A DNA stretch of 64,000 bases, taken from Limnoperna fortunei (taxonomy: Eukaryota > Mollusca > Bivalvia > Mytilida > Modiolidae). Position 1 is the stretch's first letter, and each line of letters starts with the position of its first letter. The stretch covers positions 49,779,648 to 49,843,647 of the forward strand of contig OX104115.1 of NCBI GenBank assembly GCA_944474755.1. Direction: 5' to 3'. A program made the position numbers and the translations under genes. The notes under the pieces are model-generated. The model did not search any database. It was not told where the DNA came from and saw only the letters and a program-made list of their open reading frames with translations. Positions 22,870-36,019 of the stretch are shown here, in pieces.

Positions 22870-25800
22870 ACAACAGAAATTTGTTCAACATAAATCTACT
22901 GTTTGTCATTGTATTCATTGGACACTACAAAAGTAATGTCCCTTCTATAACCCAAAAACAGAGAAAATCTGTTTTCTCATTAGAATACACCCTGTCAACA
23001 TTGGAGAAAAATATAGCATGTCCTTCATGTGAAAGCTAAAATTTTGCCCTTTTGGTCTTATATCTTTAAAATCTTAAAAGATAGGAATCAACAGAAAGCT
23101 GACAGCTTATTACATAAATAGATTATTTAAAAATCCAACGAAAAGTCTGATACAAAAATAAAAAACCTAAAAGATCTTGTTTCACCATGCACATGTTGTA
23201 ATTTTAATATCTGTATTATTTTCATTATTAAAATATTTTTAGAAATCAGATGATTTTAACTAAAGAATATTTAGTGCCTTATTACTTATATATATCTGCC
23301 CAGTTATCCATTAAGATCAATGAAAACAATTAAATCTTATCTATTAATGTTAGGGCATTATTTTTATGACTATGACAGTAGTATGTGATTATGAGGTCAT
23401 GTTTTTCTAATAATGAGGGACAAGAAAAACATAAAATAATCATAAAAAATGACATATCTTGTTGTCTGTATTAGAAGGCTTTCCTTTGATGGTAGTCACT
23501 AACTTGATGTGTCACACTTCATCGACTTAATGGGAGATCATCAGTTCATTTATCAAAATTAGTTTTTTGGTTGTATTGATTGACTGACTTTTTACTAAAT
23601 CACTGTCTCCTTTAGTGGTGTTTTACTCAGATTAGTAATAAAGAGGAAAACATGGCAATTAAAGTCCCATCTCCTTGTCACAATGAAGATTGATAAATGG
23701 AGAAATTATAACCCTTACAACACAGACCTAATAGTACTGGGTTGAAAATATAATTATATTAACACATATATATCTATAGTTGTCAGTGTACATATAGATG
23801 ATTGAACAGTTTAAAAATTGTACAAATCAGGTGAAAATATTGTGTTCAAGAAACAAATTAGTTATTTTTATAACCTACTTCATTTATATATAGCTATGGT
23901 GTATACAATATTCTTTTTTTATATTGCCCCACTATAATCAAGTCCCCCACTGATGACACTTTTCTAAAACATAGAGTTTTCATATTTCTCCCTAGATATA
24001 CTGCCACTATCATTTTTGGCCATAATCAAGCCTGGTCCAAAAGCTGACAATATAACTGGGGTGCACATTACATGTAGTTGGTTGTTGCAATTTATTTCAA
24101 GCAATAAAATTCACAGGTTTTGCTTTAAACTTGAACCTGTCGGTACTTAAATCAAAAACAAAACTGAACCATTAAACTGAACACAATAGACACAGTTTTT
24201 TCCCAATCAACACAGCATTATTTTTATCTTTACATTTTATGATTATCAATTCCACTGACAAAATTTCTTTTCTTCTCTGTGAAATGAATTGTGAAATATG
24301 ATCATGTGTTCAATTTATAGAACAAAAGAGACAGAAGTTAGGAGCTCAAACAGCTTGACTGTGAAGCAAACTACTTTAAATCCTTTAAAACTACCTTTGC
24401 TATCAACACCTAATATTCTGGTTACTATGTTTCAGCCAGCTTCTGAGCTGACCAATAAGCTTTTATAATTTAGCAGGACTGAGAAATTAACTGCAAAAAA
24501 GGACAAAACAAGCAGCTGAAAATTTCAGCCCCACCAATTCATTAAATGGCACTCTTCTGAAGTTTTAAAAATATTTATACCCACTTATCAATATTTTAAA
24601 CATATGCCATTCTAATGGGGGTGTATTTGTATGCTGGGGATATGTTACATCTATAATAGTAGAGGGGTGCAGAATATACTGATCTTGAGGTTTTGGTAAA
24701 TTTCTTTGTTCTTTCCCCATTACTGTGACTACATAGAAGTTTGTCAGAGTTCAAGTGGGTTATAATATAGTGACTTGTGACTGGATATAGTGATACACAA
24801 TTAAAAAAAATGTAAAACAGAAAACAATTCATCCCCCCAGCTGTACAAATAAATAAATATTTACCTGATTTTCTAAGTCATTTCCATCAATTTGATGCAA
24901 TGTTTTACAAGACAAATTATGATCAATGTACTCACAATGTCGCCATTGACAAGGTTAATTAATGGTCTTATAATGTTCGGTTATGTTTTTACACAATTTC
25001 TTATAAAAAAACATAAAACATTGATTTTTTGCATAATATTTACAAAGATCAGAGAACTTGACATGATCGTAAACTCCAGTAATCAATAGTCTTCCTTTTT
25101 GTAAAATTTAAAAGCATTATTTATTCAAAAACTCGTTTAGTCCGAAGTTTTATGGATTAAAAAAAATTAATATTAGGCATTTTGCCTACTGTTTTATTCC
25201 ATTAGATTTTTTAATCATTTCGTTGTAGATTAAATATTCCTGCAAATTTTCCAAGTGACATGTCTCAAAAATGAAAGATTTGCTAAAAATATAGAAATTT
25301 CTTCCTTCCTCAGAAATCTTCAACATTTTTTTCCAAAACCAACTAAGAGAATACATATGAAAAGGGATTTTTAATCAGAATAATTCCTTTATTTTACAGC
25401 AGTATGATCTTCCTGCTTCAAGTAACATTTCAAGGTTGGATTACACAATGGAAATGATTTTGATGTAATAATCTCAGAAAATCTTTAAAGACTCAAAGAA
25501 AATATGTAAACATATTGCAACCTGTATCAGCTTTAAACTTTGTTTTCACTCCTCTAAAAATAAATAAAGTGTTTCCTCAATACAATACATTGATTTTCTA
25601 CATAAAGTTTGCAGGTAAAGTTTACCCCAAGTTGTTTTTGTAATTGATTTTTCTGTTTCAGATTTAAATGCAGTTGTATTATGTAACATGATTTGTAAAT
25701 TTTATGCAGTTCAACACAAAGTATTCTGTCTAGAAATACTTCTGTTCCTTTAAGGGTTATGGAATACATCTCTTTTTTTTCAAGAGTATTGCACTTTAAC

Positions 25801-27249
25801 CAGCAATTATTGTTTTAAATAATTTCATTGATGTTACGTCACTGGTTGGTATCATGGTCATTCTGAAGTTGTTGATGGTCCTACTTGGATTTGTCATAAC
25901 GTTTTGGAATTTGTGTGGTTTGAGTGTCACTGATTGGTTGGATAAAATTCAAATTAAATTTGATTACTTCTGGTTGGATAAAAGGCACAGTTAATTTTAT
26001 ATTCTAAGTATCTTTTTATGACCTTTTTTTCTGTGGCAACCAGAAAGTTTATAAACGGATTACCGGTAATGAAATAACAAGTATGAATTAGTTTCTGCAC
26101 AAAAAAATAGTTCTGTAAAATGTTGATGAGATCATGACATAATTGTTAGATTCTATATTGGAAAAAGGGTTATGGGTACAAGTTAATGGATGTTTCAAAT
26201 ACTTCAAAATAAGATTACAATAATAATTGTGATCAACGAAGTTCCCAAACTATTTAGAAATAAGCGCAATCATGTGGTTATAGACAACATAAGCCTATTT
26301 CAATGTCTTACTGCTGATTAGAATCAGTCATTTGTCAGATTTACATTACTATTTTATTTTGAAACCTAATAGTCATGTATTGCATTATGTACATGGTGTG
26401 TAGACTCACTACAGTCCTCTTTATTAAGTTATCAAAGATTAAAACAACACTTGCAAGACTTTACTTCACAATTTTCATGTCTTAACAACAAAATATTGAT
26501 GTTGAATTGTGAACAATTGAAGCATAACAAATTAGGAGTAACACCTCTGCAAGGAAAATCTTCATGTCATGCAAAGATAATAAACCAGAATTGAGACTTT
26601 TTGTTAATAAACAGCTGCAACATGATACAACCGTATGAAGATATAAGGACAAGAGCTGTACACTGTTTGGGTGCATAATTCTATCGGGCACTAATCAGAC
26701 ACAATTACATCTATGAATATCAACATGCACTGAAATTTTAAGGAAATTGGTTAGAGCTAACTTGAGTTACAGACTGAAAACTAAGTCCCATACTCTATAA
26801 AAATATCACAAAAGTCTGAAATGGCTGGGTGGCTAAGCATGTGCCTTAATAAATGGGTAATGGTGCCTTAATAAATGTGGAATGGTTTACAATTTGTTGG
26901 TTGGGTCTGTGTAAAAAATGTAAGAAATAAAATCTATAAAGGCATTCTTAAGATACAGTGTGACATGTGGACCACAAACAAATGGACAGATGGCTATTCT
27001 TTAGAGGTGGATTATATATCAATATATACTCAAATATACTCGCGTAGTGCTATATCCTATCAATGTATAGTTTTTTTTTTCCATTGAATTTTTTGAGGTT
27101 TATAATAATGGTTCTTGTGCACTGCCCTTTTGCTCATCACACTATACCAAGTATAAAGATTCAAAGTAACAGTTTCAAGTAATTTTTCAGGAGAAGAAAA
27201 ATAAACTAATGGAGACAACTCAACAAATAACATTATTATATAGATAGAG
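22870..27249. other. Non-coding AT-rich stretch
   Basis: No confident gene. A minus-strand frame ending at a donor-like CAG|GTAAAT near 24873 was judged insufficient. No distinct repeats recognised. Confidence 0.4.
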
Positions 27250-27552
27250 ATGAAATATCGAATTTTCCGAGTGACAGAAATCACATGTGAAAATTATCGT
27301 TTATTTTCACTCTCTAGATTTTTCCCCCCAAAATGTCACAATGGTTTTTTACTATACAGATATTCAGCCGCCGTTCATAAAAATTTAGGATTAAGCATTA
27401 AAGTTTTACGAAACTATTTTGATCTATATAATAAATAGGATAATCAATTGGGCATCGTGACGAAGTTCTGCTCACTCGTTTAATCAGATGCATTATGCGG
27501 CACTCGTGATCATATTTTGGACATTCACTCCGCCTAATTAATTATCCTATAA
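27250..27552 (+). mobile_element. Interspersed element copy (pair with 46240-46585)
   Basis: Shares blocks with 46.2-46.6 kb in the same order and orientation: TTTCCxAGTGA, AATCACATGYGAAA, ACATCACAATG-like, ACTCGTGATCATATTTT, CATTCACTC and AATTATCCTATAAT. The right part has short terminal inverted repeats: left TAGGATAATCAATTGGG (~27436), right CCTAATTAATTATCCTA. No coding potential. Confidence 0.55.
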
Positions 27553-27890
27553 TACATACACTCCTACTTACTACAATCCATCCAACCTCCAAGTTTGAAG
27601 GCAAAAATGTCAGACAGTTTATAGAAGATTTGTCTTATTAGTAAAATAAATTTTGTATAAGTATGTGTGTATTTCATAGTACTAGTGAGATCCTACATCG
27701 TTTAATAGATGGCCACAATGAGCTGACCTGTTGTCTCTATGGGCATTGCAGGGTACCAGGTAAAACTCTAGCTACTACAATAAGCATCAATGTCTACACA
27801 GCAGGATACCAGTTAAAACTAGCCTAAGATCACTATGCCAGTATTCCTAATAAGATCAATTATGTATATAATAAAAAGGCATTACTGGTA

Positions 27891-28134
27891 AGGGGTCGTC
27901 CATAATTGTCAACCATTTTCATAAGTGTGCAAACCACACACTTAAGGGAGGGGGTTAAAAATTTCGACATTTTTGGTACAATTTTTTTTATCTTCAGAAA
28001 TTTTTCATTTCCATAGAGTTTGGTTTTTATATTAGTTTAATGGTTGATGTACACTTTTTGATGGGGGGTGGGGGGTCTCAAAAAGTGTGCTTTTTGCACA
28101 CTTGTGAAAATGGTTGACAATTATGGACGACCCT
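27891..28134. mobile_element. MITE with 42-bp terminal inverted repeats and TA duplication
   Basis: The left end AGGGGTCGTCCATAATTGTC AACCATTTTC... is matched by the reverse complement of the right end, AGGGTCGTCCATAATTGTCA. About 42 bp match with one indel and one substitution, up to the GTGTGCAAA block. The dinucleotide TA flanks both sides (27889-27890 and 28135-28136), as expected for Tc1/mariner-type integration. Internal sequence is short, with a G-rich run and no transposase, so it is non-autonomous. Confidence 0.85.
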
Positions 28135-28136
28135 TA

Positions 28137-30273
28137 AGTAATAATAAGGATTTTGTACTTGTAAGAATAGAGCAGGCCTGCTTTTCTGTAAGAGAAGGCA
28201 TATTCATAATGATATATCTTTGTCAATCAGTTTCTACATGAACTTATTTCCAGATGCTTTTTAAATATGTTAAAGACTCCTGTGATGGGATATTGATCTG
28301 TTTAGACAGAATGTCAAAATATAGCTAACTAGACTCATGATAAATAAGGATTACCAGTGCACATTTGAACAGACAAAACAAAAATTTTATTTATGAACAA
28401 TTTCAGCAACTTTTTCACTTGTATCTAAATAATGAGTAGTCAAATGTTTCTCCTCTATATGACAGTTTAACAGAAAAAACACAAGACATATGTTCTAAAT
28501 CAGACTTAATCAAACTTCATTTCAATATCTCAATGCCAAGGAGGGAAATGGTTGATCCATTAATAAAATATATTGAAGCAGATTGCAGGAAAACCTGCAA
28601 GATGTCTAAAGGATGCATTTACTCATAAATTACAAAACTAGCATGTAGCTTACCCCCAAATTAAACCATAATCAGTCCCATCTGGGAGTTGATTCAATAA
28701 AATGATCATTTTTAAACTTATTTAATGGACTCCTGTGGTTATGTAATTGGTAAAGTAGAGGAAACAGTTAATAAATCAAGGAATTTCTCTTAAGTAAGTC
28801 TTCATTTTAACTTTTAAGAAAAGAATTCATGTAAAAAAATTTTTATTATTTTTAGTGATACAAAACAGATGAAGAATTGTTATAAAAACACTTTGTATGT
28901 TTAAACTGTGCATATTTGTTAGAATTCATAAGTCTGAAAAGATGGTCAAATCTGCAATTTTCTTATTTTTCGGCTGCACATCAAAATAACAGAATTATTC
29001 CAGGACTAGAGTAAATATGACCACTTTTTAATTGTAAGGTTTTCAATGAATATTATTTAAAGTGTATATTATTATAGGGTTTGTATGTAAATCCTTACAT
29101 TCTGCTACAGAACTAGATAATTATAGATTTACCAATGTTTCAGACTTTCCACAAACATATTGATAATATAATTTGCTATTTTTAAGTTGTTTTTTCAAAC
29201 ACAAAACAATTGTCAATAATGAAACAATTGCTGACAGCATATAACAGGGTGAAAATACTAGACAAATTTATGACCATCGACCTGCAGTGACAACTGTTTA
29301 TGCATATAATGTTTAAATTAAGAAAACAACTACTTATTTTTAACAATTATGTACTTTAAAATCCAAAAGTTGAATAGTGAAAACTTAATTGTACAGTTAA
29401 AAATGGACTACATATACAAGTTAACAGCAGCCTTTATATATTTCATATATACAATATTTGGTAACTTGTATATTGTAAAAATCTGCAAATCGTTTCCTAA
29501 ATTTATCAAAGTAATTAAGCAGAACAATGAGGAGTAATTGGTCATTCATTACTAGTATTCATTAAAAAATTCAAGAATACTTTTTTAAAAATATAACTGG
29601 AGATTATTATTGTTCTATTAAATGTATTCCTATTATTCAGAAGTAGAAATGAATGATCATTTTATGATTTTATTGTAATTATCCAATATCTGCTCCAATA
29701 CTTATAACAATGAATATCTTACCAGTTTGTGTAGATTAAAAATCCTTCAAATTTGTCCAGATAGAAACTGTCTGATTTTTTTAACTCCACAAACTAAACA
29801 CAAACAGTGAATACAACTGTGAACAGTTGTCAGTGAAATGAAGTTGTTCATCAGAATAAGCTCCGCCTACCTCATGATATTATATGTCAATCAGTCAATT
29901 GAAACATTTCTTTGTATTGGAAATTAAATGCAGAAAAATGATAAATAATAAAAAATTAAAACTATAAAAATTATATTGCTATATTAATAAGAATGTAATA
30001 ATTTATTTCTAACAAAACATGAGAAAGCTTACTTAACTACCATAAAAACCTATCATTAGGAGAGATGATATAGTTGTTTTTACAAGCGTTCAATTGCATT
30101 AAAAATGTTCATATATAGTTGTTTTACAAGTGTTCAATTGCTTTAAAAATGTTCAAATCTTAAATTCTTAAATCTTTATACTGACAAGAACCAAAGACAT
30201 GCCATTACCTCAGACGGAAGTCTGTGAAGGTCTAATTTTAAAGTAAAAATAAATAGATGACAATAGTTAAAAT
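28137..30273. other. Non-coding AT-rich stretch
   Basis: Nothing recognised. Confidence 0.5.
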
Positions 30274-30286
30274 GATAATTGGTATG

Positions 30287-30549
30287 TTTGTTTGTTTGAA
30301 TGGTGTTTTAACGCCACTTTCAGCAATTTTTCAGCTATTTCATGGCGTCCAGTTTTTATTGGGGGAGGAAGCCGGAGTACCCGGAGAGAACCCCCGACCT
30401 GCGGTAGGAAAACTGGCAATCCTTGTCAATTAAGATTGGAGTCGAGTACACCCTGCCTGCAGTGAGAATCGAACCCGCAATCTCAGTGTTGACAGACCAC
30501 GTGATCAATAGTAGACGAACTACCTTGACCACTCGGCCACCGAGGCCCC
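30287..30549 (-). mobile_element. Full-length tRNA-derived SINE with 13-bp target-site duplication
   Basis: Read on the minus strand the element starts GGGGCCTCGGTGGCCGAGTG. It has a pol III A box TGGCCGAGTGG (30539-30529) and B box GGTTCGATTC (30475-30466) like a Ser/Leu-type tRNA. The body carries GTACTCGACTCCAATCTTAA and GGGTACTCCGGCTTCCTCCC, and the tail is GGCGTTAAAACACCATTC followed by (CAAA)n. GATAATTGGTATG is repeated exactly at 30274-30286 and 30550-30562. The tail resembles conserved 3' ends of mollusc SINEs; the family name cannot be set here. Confidence 0.93.
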
Positions 30550-30699
30550 GATAATTGGTATGAGAAACATTGTTACCAGTACAAAAGCTAATGACACGTA
30601 CTACGTAAGTTTCCAATTATACTTACAATCTTCCTGAATTTAATTTCAACTGAACATGTAAAAATGTGTTTATATTTGTTTTCTAAAAGGAAAGAACAA

Positions 30700-30845
30700 A
30701 TATTTCAGTTACATTCAAAAACAAGGAATGGATAAATGGGAACAAAATTTAGACTGCCATTGGAAAAATGTATAAAGAATTGGGTAAAAATGGAAGGCAA
30801 CACTGAGACTCCTCTTTTCCAAATCTACAAAGGGGTAATATTTTG
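30700..30845 (+). mobile_element. Fragment of the 19.5/46.9-kb interspersed repeat family
   Basis: GACTGCCATTGGAAAAATGT, AAGAATTGGG, GACTCCTCTTTTCC and AAATCTACAAAGGGG align with the start of the copy at 46826-46925 (GACTGCCACTTG..., CTACTCTTTTCAAAATCTAC). The similarity stops after the AAAGGGG block. A 119-codon minus-strand frame to the right (31184-30825, GTG start only) is not recognised. Confidence 0.45.
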
Positions 30846-31199
30846 AATGGGAGTCATTATTGTGATGACTCCCAATACAATGTATTGTTTAGTAAGAATA
30901 TAAACAATATGTAAATAAAAATAAATTCTCAACGAGATAAAATATTTTTTTCCTTTGGGAATTTCTTTACTGATTGCTGAAAAAAAATCATTTCGTTCTA
31001 ATAAATACAGAGAGAATGACAGCATATTGGATCTTGACGGAGATCTATAGATGGAAATGATATTGCCACTTTCTGGCAAATGAGAAATTTCCACAGAAAA
31101 ATTAAAACATATCAGCAAAGAGTCTTGCAAGGGGTTATCAAGGATCAGTATGAACTTGCTATGACCCTTCTGGCTTAATCTCACTATATTCTACACTGA

Positions 31200-32500
31200 T
31201 TGTTTTTCTATTGTTAATAATTCAGCTTTTGGATGGTGGCCAAAACTGTGTTTTTAATGGACCAAACGGTTCCTTATTTATCTGGTGGGGGACTGGGGCA
31301 AAAAGTTTTGTTTTGGAGTAAATGTTTTTAAATGCATTTACAGTATGGTTAAAAAAAAGCTATGATTAATAATAATAACTTTTGAAACATTTAATTTGTA
31401 CATGCTCTGCTATCGAATGTTTTTAAAGCATAACTTTCAATGAGTAATTTTTTTCCCATAAATTACCAGAGAAAATCAGAGAAAAAGAGGTAATTTACAG
31501 CTGTAAGAAGGTTGGGTGTAAATACATGTGCACCTTGCAAAAGTACAGGAAGTATCAATTATGCTGTGCTAGAACCCAGCTAAAAGTTACTGATGAAGCT
31601 ATAAGGTAGCTGGAATACTCTGATGATTATTTTTTATTCATTTGTAGATATCTTAAGTGTAAAAGAATAAAATATATTTTATGACTATTTCCTGATGCTT
31701 AGTAACTGTCATCAAAGTATACAAAACACCTGTCAATTATCTAGCTTTTTACCTGTAACAAGTTATAAAGATATCATAATGATCAGATCAAAATCACTGC
31801 CATCCATGAATCATAAATAAATGAGATATTAAACCCTCAGTATTTCTTCAAAGGTCCACTTATTGGGGTAAGACTTTAAAATTAAACAATCAACACACAA
31901 AAAACTTGCTTAGAGTTTTTAAAACCAGCACTAAAACAAAATGCTATAATAATTTAAGACAGATGCTAAAAAAAAAAGTTTTTTGTATCAAATATCTGGA
32001 AATATATCCTGTTTGATCCCTCATTACATTAACATATTTTTAGAACATTAAATCAGTAATGTTCCTCTAATAACTCTAAAAATGACTTTACTAGGCTTTA
32101 CCTTGGTCAACATACCATATTAAAATATTAAATTTATGAATATTTTAAATGTTTGAACTTTTTTGATGACATTTTTTGATAGATCATGTATTGATTAAAG
32201 GATTAGGAATTAAAATGCTATTTATAAACCTTTAACAAGATTCTTGTTGTCAACTGTATAATGGCATATGAAAATTCAAGAAGGATAACTCTTTATGAAA
32301 GAAATAATTTTATTAAAAGCATTGTTTATTTAACTTAACGGATTTAAAGCAACATTCTGATAGCCTTTTTTACAAGAATATTACAACAGAAATTCAAGTC
32401 ATGTATAACTGATCAAATGTGTAGCAATAGCATCGTGTAATCCCAGACTGTGAAACTTTATCATGAGACTTAAAAATAAGCAAAAATGTCATAACAACTA
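31200..32500. other. Non-coding AT-rich stretch
   Basis: Nothing recognised. Confidence 0.5.
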
Positions 32501-32513
32501 ACGTAAATTGACA

Positions 32514-32603
32514 TTAGGTCGTCACAGTCTTAAAGTTCTTGGATTTCTTTAACGCAAGTTTCTCATCTATTGCTTTGTCAGACAAAGTTCGGAGACGGTC
32601 CAT
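32514..32603 (-). CDS. Candidate small ORF or first coding exon (29 codons)
   Basis: On the minus strand TTTAAAATGG opens MDRLRTLSDKAIDEKLALKK then SKNFKTVTT and stop. The peptide is charged and helical, with coding-like codon use. It lies in a stretch (32.5-32.95 kb) with more CpG than its surroundings, as at many invertebrate promoters. A weak donor (ACT|GTGACG) could turn it into a first exon of a minus-strand gene whose later exons would lie to the left. Without that it is a 29-residue small ORF. Not recognised. Confidence 0.3.
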   Translation of the reverse strand: MDRLRTLSDKAIDEKLALKKSKNFKTVTT

Positions 32604-33136
32604 TTTAAAGCAGAAACATTTAACCCAAAAAGAAATTCTGAGCACTTTTTGTGAAATAATCTTATTACAAGATTCTACTGTTTGTTGAAAAGACCAGGAA
32701 AACTATGTCTTTTTTCTCTCCTGGCATTGATACATGTATGTTTGATAATACCATGCACTGGTGATATGCACGTAGGCACGAATCAAGCTAAGGGAATTAA
32801 TCGATTGACATGTACCATGTATCATAAGTGTAATATGTAATTACCACTCGGTTATTTCCACTCTATCATGTGTATTTATTGAAGTGAAGGGCAATGAAAG
32901 TGATTGACGACTTAAGGGCACTATTGACCCCCTAAAGTTCTGGCATTTATAAACATAAGAATTAATTCTGCATTATAGGTCATCATGTTGATTTGATATG
33001 GAATATAAGTCACAACATGTATTAAGCAAACATTACAACCATATCAATTTTCCCTTCCTAGCCAATTTTGTGTGGACTGTTGAAAAGTTTAACACATCTA
33101 TTCTATTAAGCAATAATGTTTATATCCCATGACAGG

Positions 33137-33240
33137 CATTACTGACCGAGTGGTTAAGGGAGTTAGTCACAACTATTGACTTGGCCTGTCAACACTGTGG
33201 TTGTGGTTTGGAGTCTCACTGGAGCCATCAGAACAACCCT
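33137..33240 (+). mobile_element. Decayed tRNA-like SINE head, plus strand
   Basis: TGACCGAGTGGTTAAGGGAG, then CTATTGACTTGGCCTGTCAA, CACTGTGGTTGTGGTTTGGA GTCTCACTGG parallels the 5' head of the SINE at 30549 (CCGAGTGGTCAAGGTAGT, CTATTGATCACGTGGTCTGT CAACACTGAG, GGGTTCGATTCTCACTG). The B box is degenerate and the body is missing. Confidence 0.65.
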
Positions 33241-33570
33241 TCTGTCTATTTTCGCTTATTTAATCATACAATATAAACACCGAGAATTCTGAATGATTTG
33301 TCTTTTGGAGGACAAATGTTTTTTTCGTGTTTTGCAATACAAAAATGTATGCCTAAATGTCGTCATCTAGTTAAAAAGATACAATTAATTCAAGAGCTGA
33401 CACCTTAATGTCGATTTATGTTATAGAATGATACATTTTGTATTAAACTCAAAAAGAATACATTGTACTGAAAAAATTTGCTGCTTAATAATTGCAAAAA
33501 CTAAAAGAATAACAATTCATGTTTATTATTAGAAAAATCAATTTGAAAAATTGCCATAAAAAAAACAAAC

Positions 33571-35207
33571 TAGAGGCTCCCAGGAGCCTGTAATCGCTCA
33601 CCTGGAATCCAAATGACTTAAACTATATTAAAAAATTTTTGAAATTAACAGTTTCAGTTTAGTTGTTATAGCTTTTAAGTTACTGTGCAAAAACTAAACA
33701 TTTCTTCAAAAAATTTGTTAAATACAATAACTCCTATAAGGTGCCATCGACAATTTATGAAAATTAAATGGTTTTTAGGCATTGTCCTTTAGGGTACTTT
33801 AGAAATTTACAGTTTTACTCTACTAATAGGTGTGTTATAGACTAATTTATAATTAAAAACCTGTTCATATGTCCAAATTCATAATGAAAGGGCAATAACT
33901 CCTATAAAGAGTCATCTTGCAATTTTGACTAAGCAATCATTTGTAGGGCTTCTATTGCTGATCATTTGTGCAATTTACAGTTTTAATCTAGCTACTATAG
34001 TTTTCAAGTTACAGGACAAAAATGGAAAATTTCTTAACAAAATTGTCATTAAAGGGCAAAAACCCCTATAAGGAGTCATCTGACAATTTCAGACCAATTC
34101 AGTGAATTGTAGGGCTTTTTTGCTGATCATTTTTGCAATTTATTATTTCACTCTAGCTTTTATGGTTTTTAAGTTACAAGACAAAAACGGAAAATTTCAT
34201 AAAAAATTACAATTTAAGGGCAATAACTCCTATAAGAAGTCACCTGACAACTTCAGACTTAAATAGTAATTTGTAGGGCTTGTATTGCAGATCATTTTTG
34301 CTATTAACAGTTTCACTCTAGCTGTTATAGTTTTTAAGTTACAGGACAAAAATGGAAAATTTCATAACAAATTGTCATTTATGGGCAATAACTTATTTAA
34401 GGAGTTGTCTTACAATTTCAGACCAATCAAGTGAATTGTAGGGTCTTTATTGCTGATCATTTCTGCAATTTACAGTTTCAATCTAGCTGCTATAGTTTTC
34501 AAGTTACAGGACAAAAACGAAAAATTTCATAAAAAAATTGCCATTTAAGGGCAATAACTCCTATAAGGAGTCATCTGACAATTTCAGACTAATACAGTGA
34601 ATTGTAGGGCTTGTATTGTTGATCATTTTTGCTGTTTACAGTTTTACTCTAGCTGTTATAGTTTTAAAGTTACAGGACAAAAACGGAAAATTTCATAAAA
34701 AATTACCATTTAAGGGCAGTAACTCATAAAAGGAGTCATCTGACAATTTCAGAAAATTAAGAGAATTGTAGGGCTTTTATTTCTGATCATTTTTGCAATT
34801 TACAGTTTCACTCTAGTTTTCAGGTTATATTGTAAATACCAAAATTTTTTTCAAAAATCGTCAAAAAAGGGCAATAACTCCTACAAGACGCCAATACACA
34901 ACTTCACACTAATAGCAACTATTGTAGACCTTAATGTGCTGATCAATTTGAAGTGACGGTTTTCTCTATAGCTATTATAGTTTTTTAGATAATGATCAAA
35001 AACCTGTGTTGACCCCCATGTTCTATTTTTAGTAACAGCGGCCATATTTGTCTGTTGATCAACACCCTAGGTACAAACTTGAAACTAGGAACCCTAAGGA
35101 TGATTGTGGCCAAGTTTGAAAAAAATTGGCCCAGTGGTTTCAGAGGAGAAGAAAAAGTTTAAGACGGACGATGGACGCCAAGTGATAGCAAAAGCTCACA
35201 TGAAAAA
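33571..35207 (+). mobile_element. Non-autonomous element with eight ~164-bp internal repeats
   Basis: It begins CTAGAGGCTCCCAGGAGCCT, then GTAATCGCTCACCTGG, and ends AAGACGGACGATGGACGCCA, then AGTGATAGCAAAAGCTCACA. Inside, GGGCAATAACTCCTATAAGG AGTCATCTGACAATTTCAGA recurs near 33727, 33890, 34054, 34218, 34383, 34549, 34713 and 34868, spacing 164-166 bp in the regular part. The GCTCAC motif at both ends and the small palindrome AGGCTCCCAGGAGCCT suggest a DNA-transposon derivative. Such sequences are, from memory, common in bivalve genomes. No transposase. Confidence 0.7.
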
Positions 35208-35860
35208 AGCAATAATAAAAGTTTGAAATTGAGGATTGGCCCTTTTTACCCTTGTTCCCTGTTTTATTATGCAATTAAAACTAACTAAAATCAACCAGAG
35301 GCACCTTATTTAAACAGGTAATGAAGATGTCATTTCCCCTTGTTAAGAGAACCATTCAATAAACATTCACAAACAATATGGTTTGAATCAGCTTTGCTGT
35401 TTCAGAAAAGATGGCATTTAACAGCTAAACTAAGTTTTTAATGGTAATGGTGACCATTTTTACTGTCATATAAATTATTATCGAAATCCCATCCTTGACC
35501 AAAAAGTCACATGAATTTGCTAGGCTACTTCCCATATACAATAAAAACATCATGAAAATGGACTTTCGTATTATAAAGCTGCCTGAGCACTAAATGAACA
35601 CTTAAAAAGGTGTCCAGTCCGATTGGCACTTGGGAACAAAACATCATCGATTGCATTTACTCATTGTTGCTTTTATAAACAAAGAAATTTATGATAAAAA
35701 ACTATTAACATTGACAACAAACCACAAGTGAGTGTGCATTATTTTGAGATGAAATCATGTGATTAAAGTAAAAAGTAAATAAAAAACATACAAGAATTGG
35801 AAATAACTAGAAAATTGTGTATTGTGTATTGGCATAAAAAAAAGTGTAGAGGACCATCTG

Positions 35861-35871
35861 ATATATATACC

Positions 35872-35937
<66 letters not shown>
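35861..35937. repeat. (TA)n microsatellite
   Basis: About 36 TA steps, with single interruptions (CCG, C). Confidence 0.95.
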
Positions 35938-36019
35938 TTTCCAAATAACTTTTGTAACTAACCGGAAACGATCTTTATTGAAGAAATTTCTTTTTTAAAT
36001 AATAAAATAAAATAAAAGC

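Noticed and set aside
24873..24960. Minus-strand frame PCQWRHCEYIDHNLSCKTLH... ending at CAG|GTAAAT
   Set aside because: Coding-like, but no usable acceptor or ATG in the open frame.
26820..26880. tRNA-like GCTGGGTGGCTAAGCATGTG
   Set aside because: No B box at the expected distance.
27690..27775. Plus-strand frame EILHRLIDGHNELTCCLYGH ending CCAG|GTAAAA
   Set aside because: A possible exon, but isolated on the plus strand, with a weak acceptor and local repeats (GCAGGRTACCAGKTAAAACT).
30825..31184. 119-codon minus-strand frame
   Set aside because: No ATG at its start (GTG), unrecognised, adjacent to a repeat fragment; no splice context seen.
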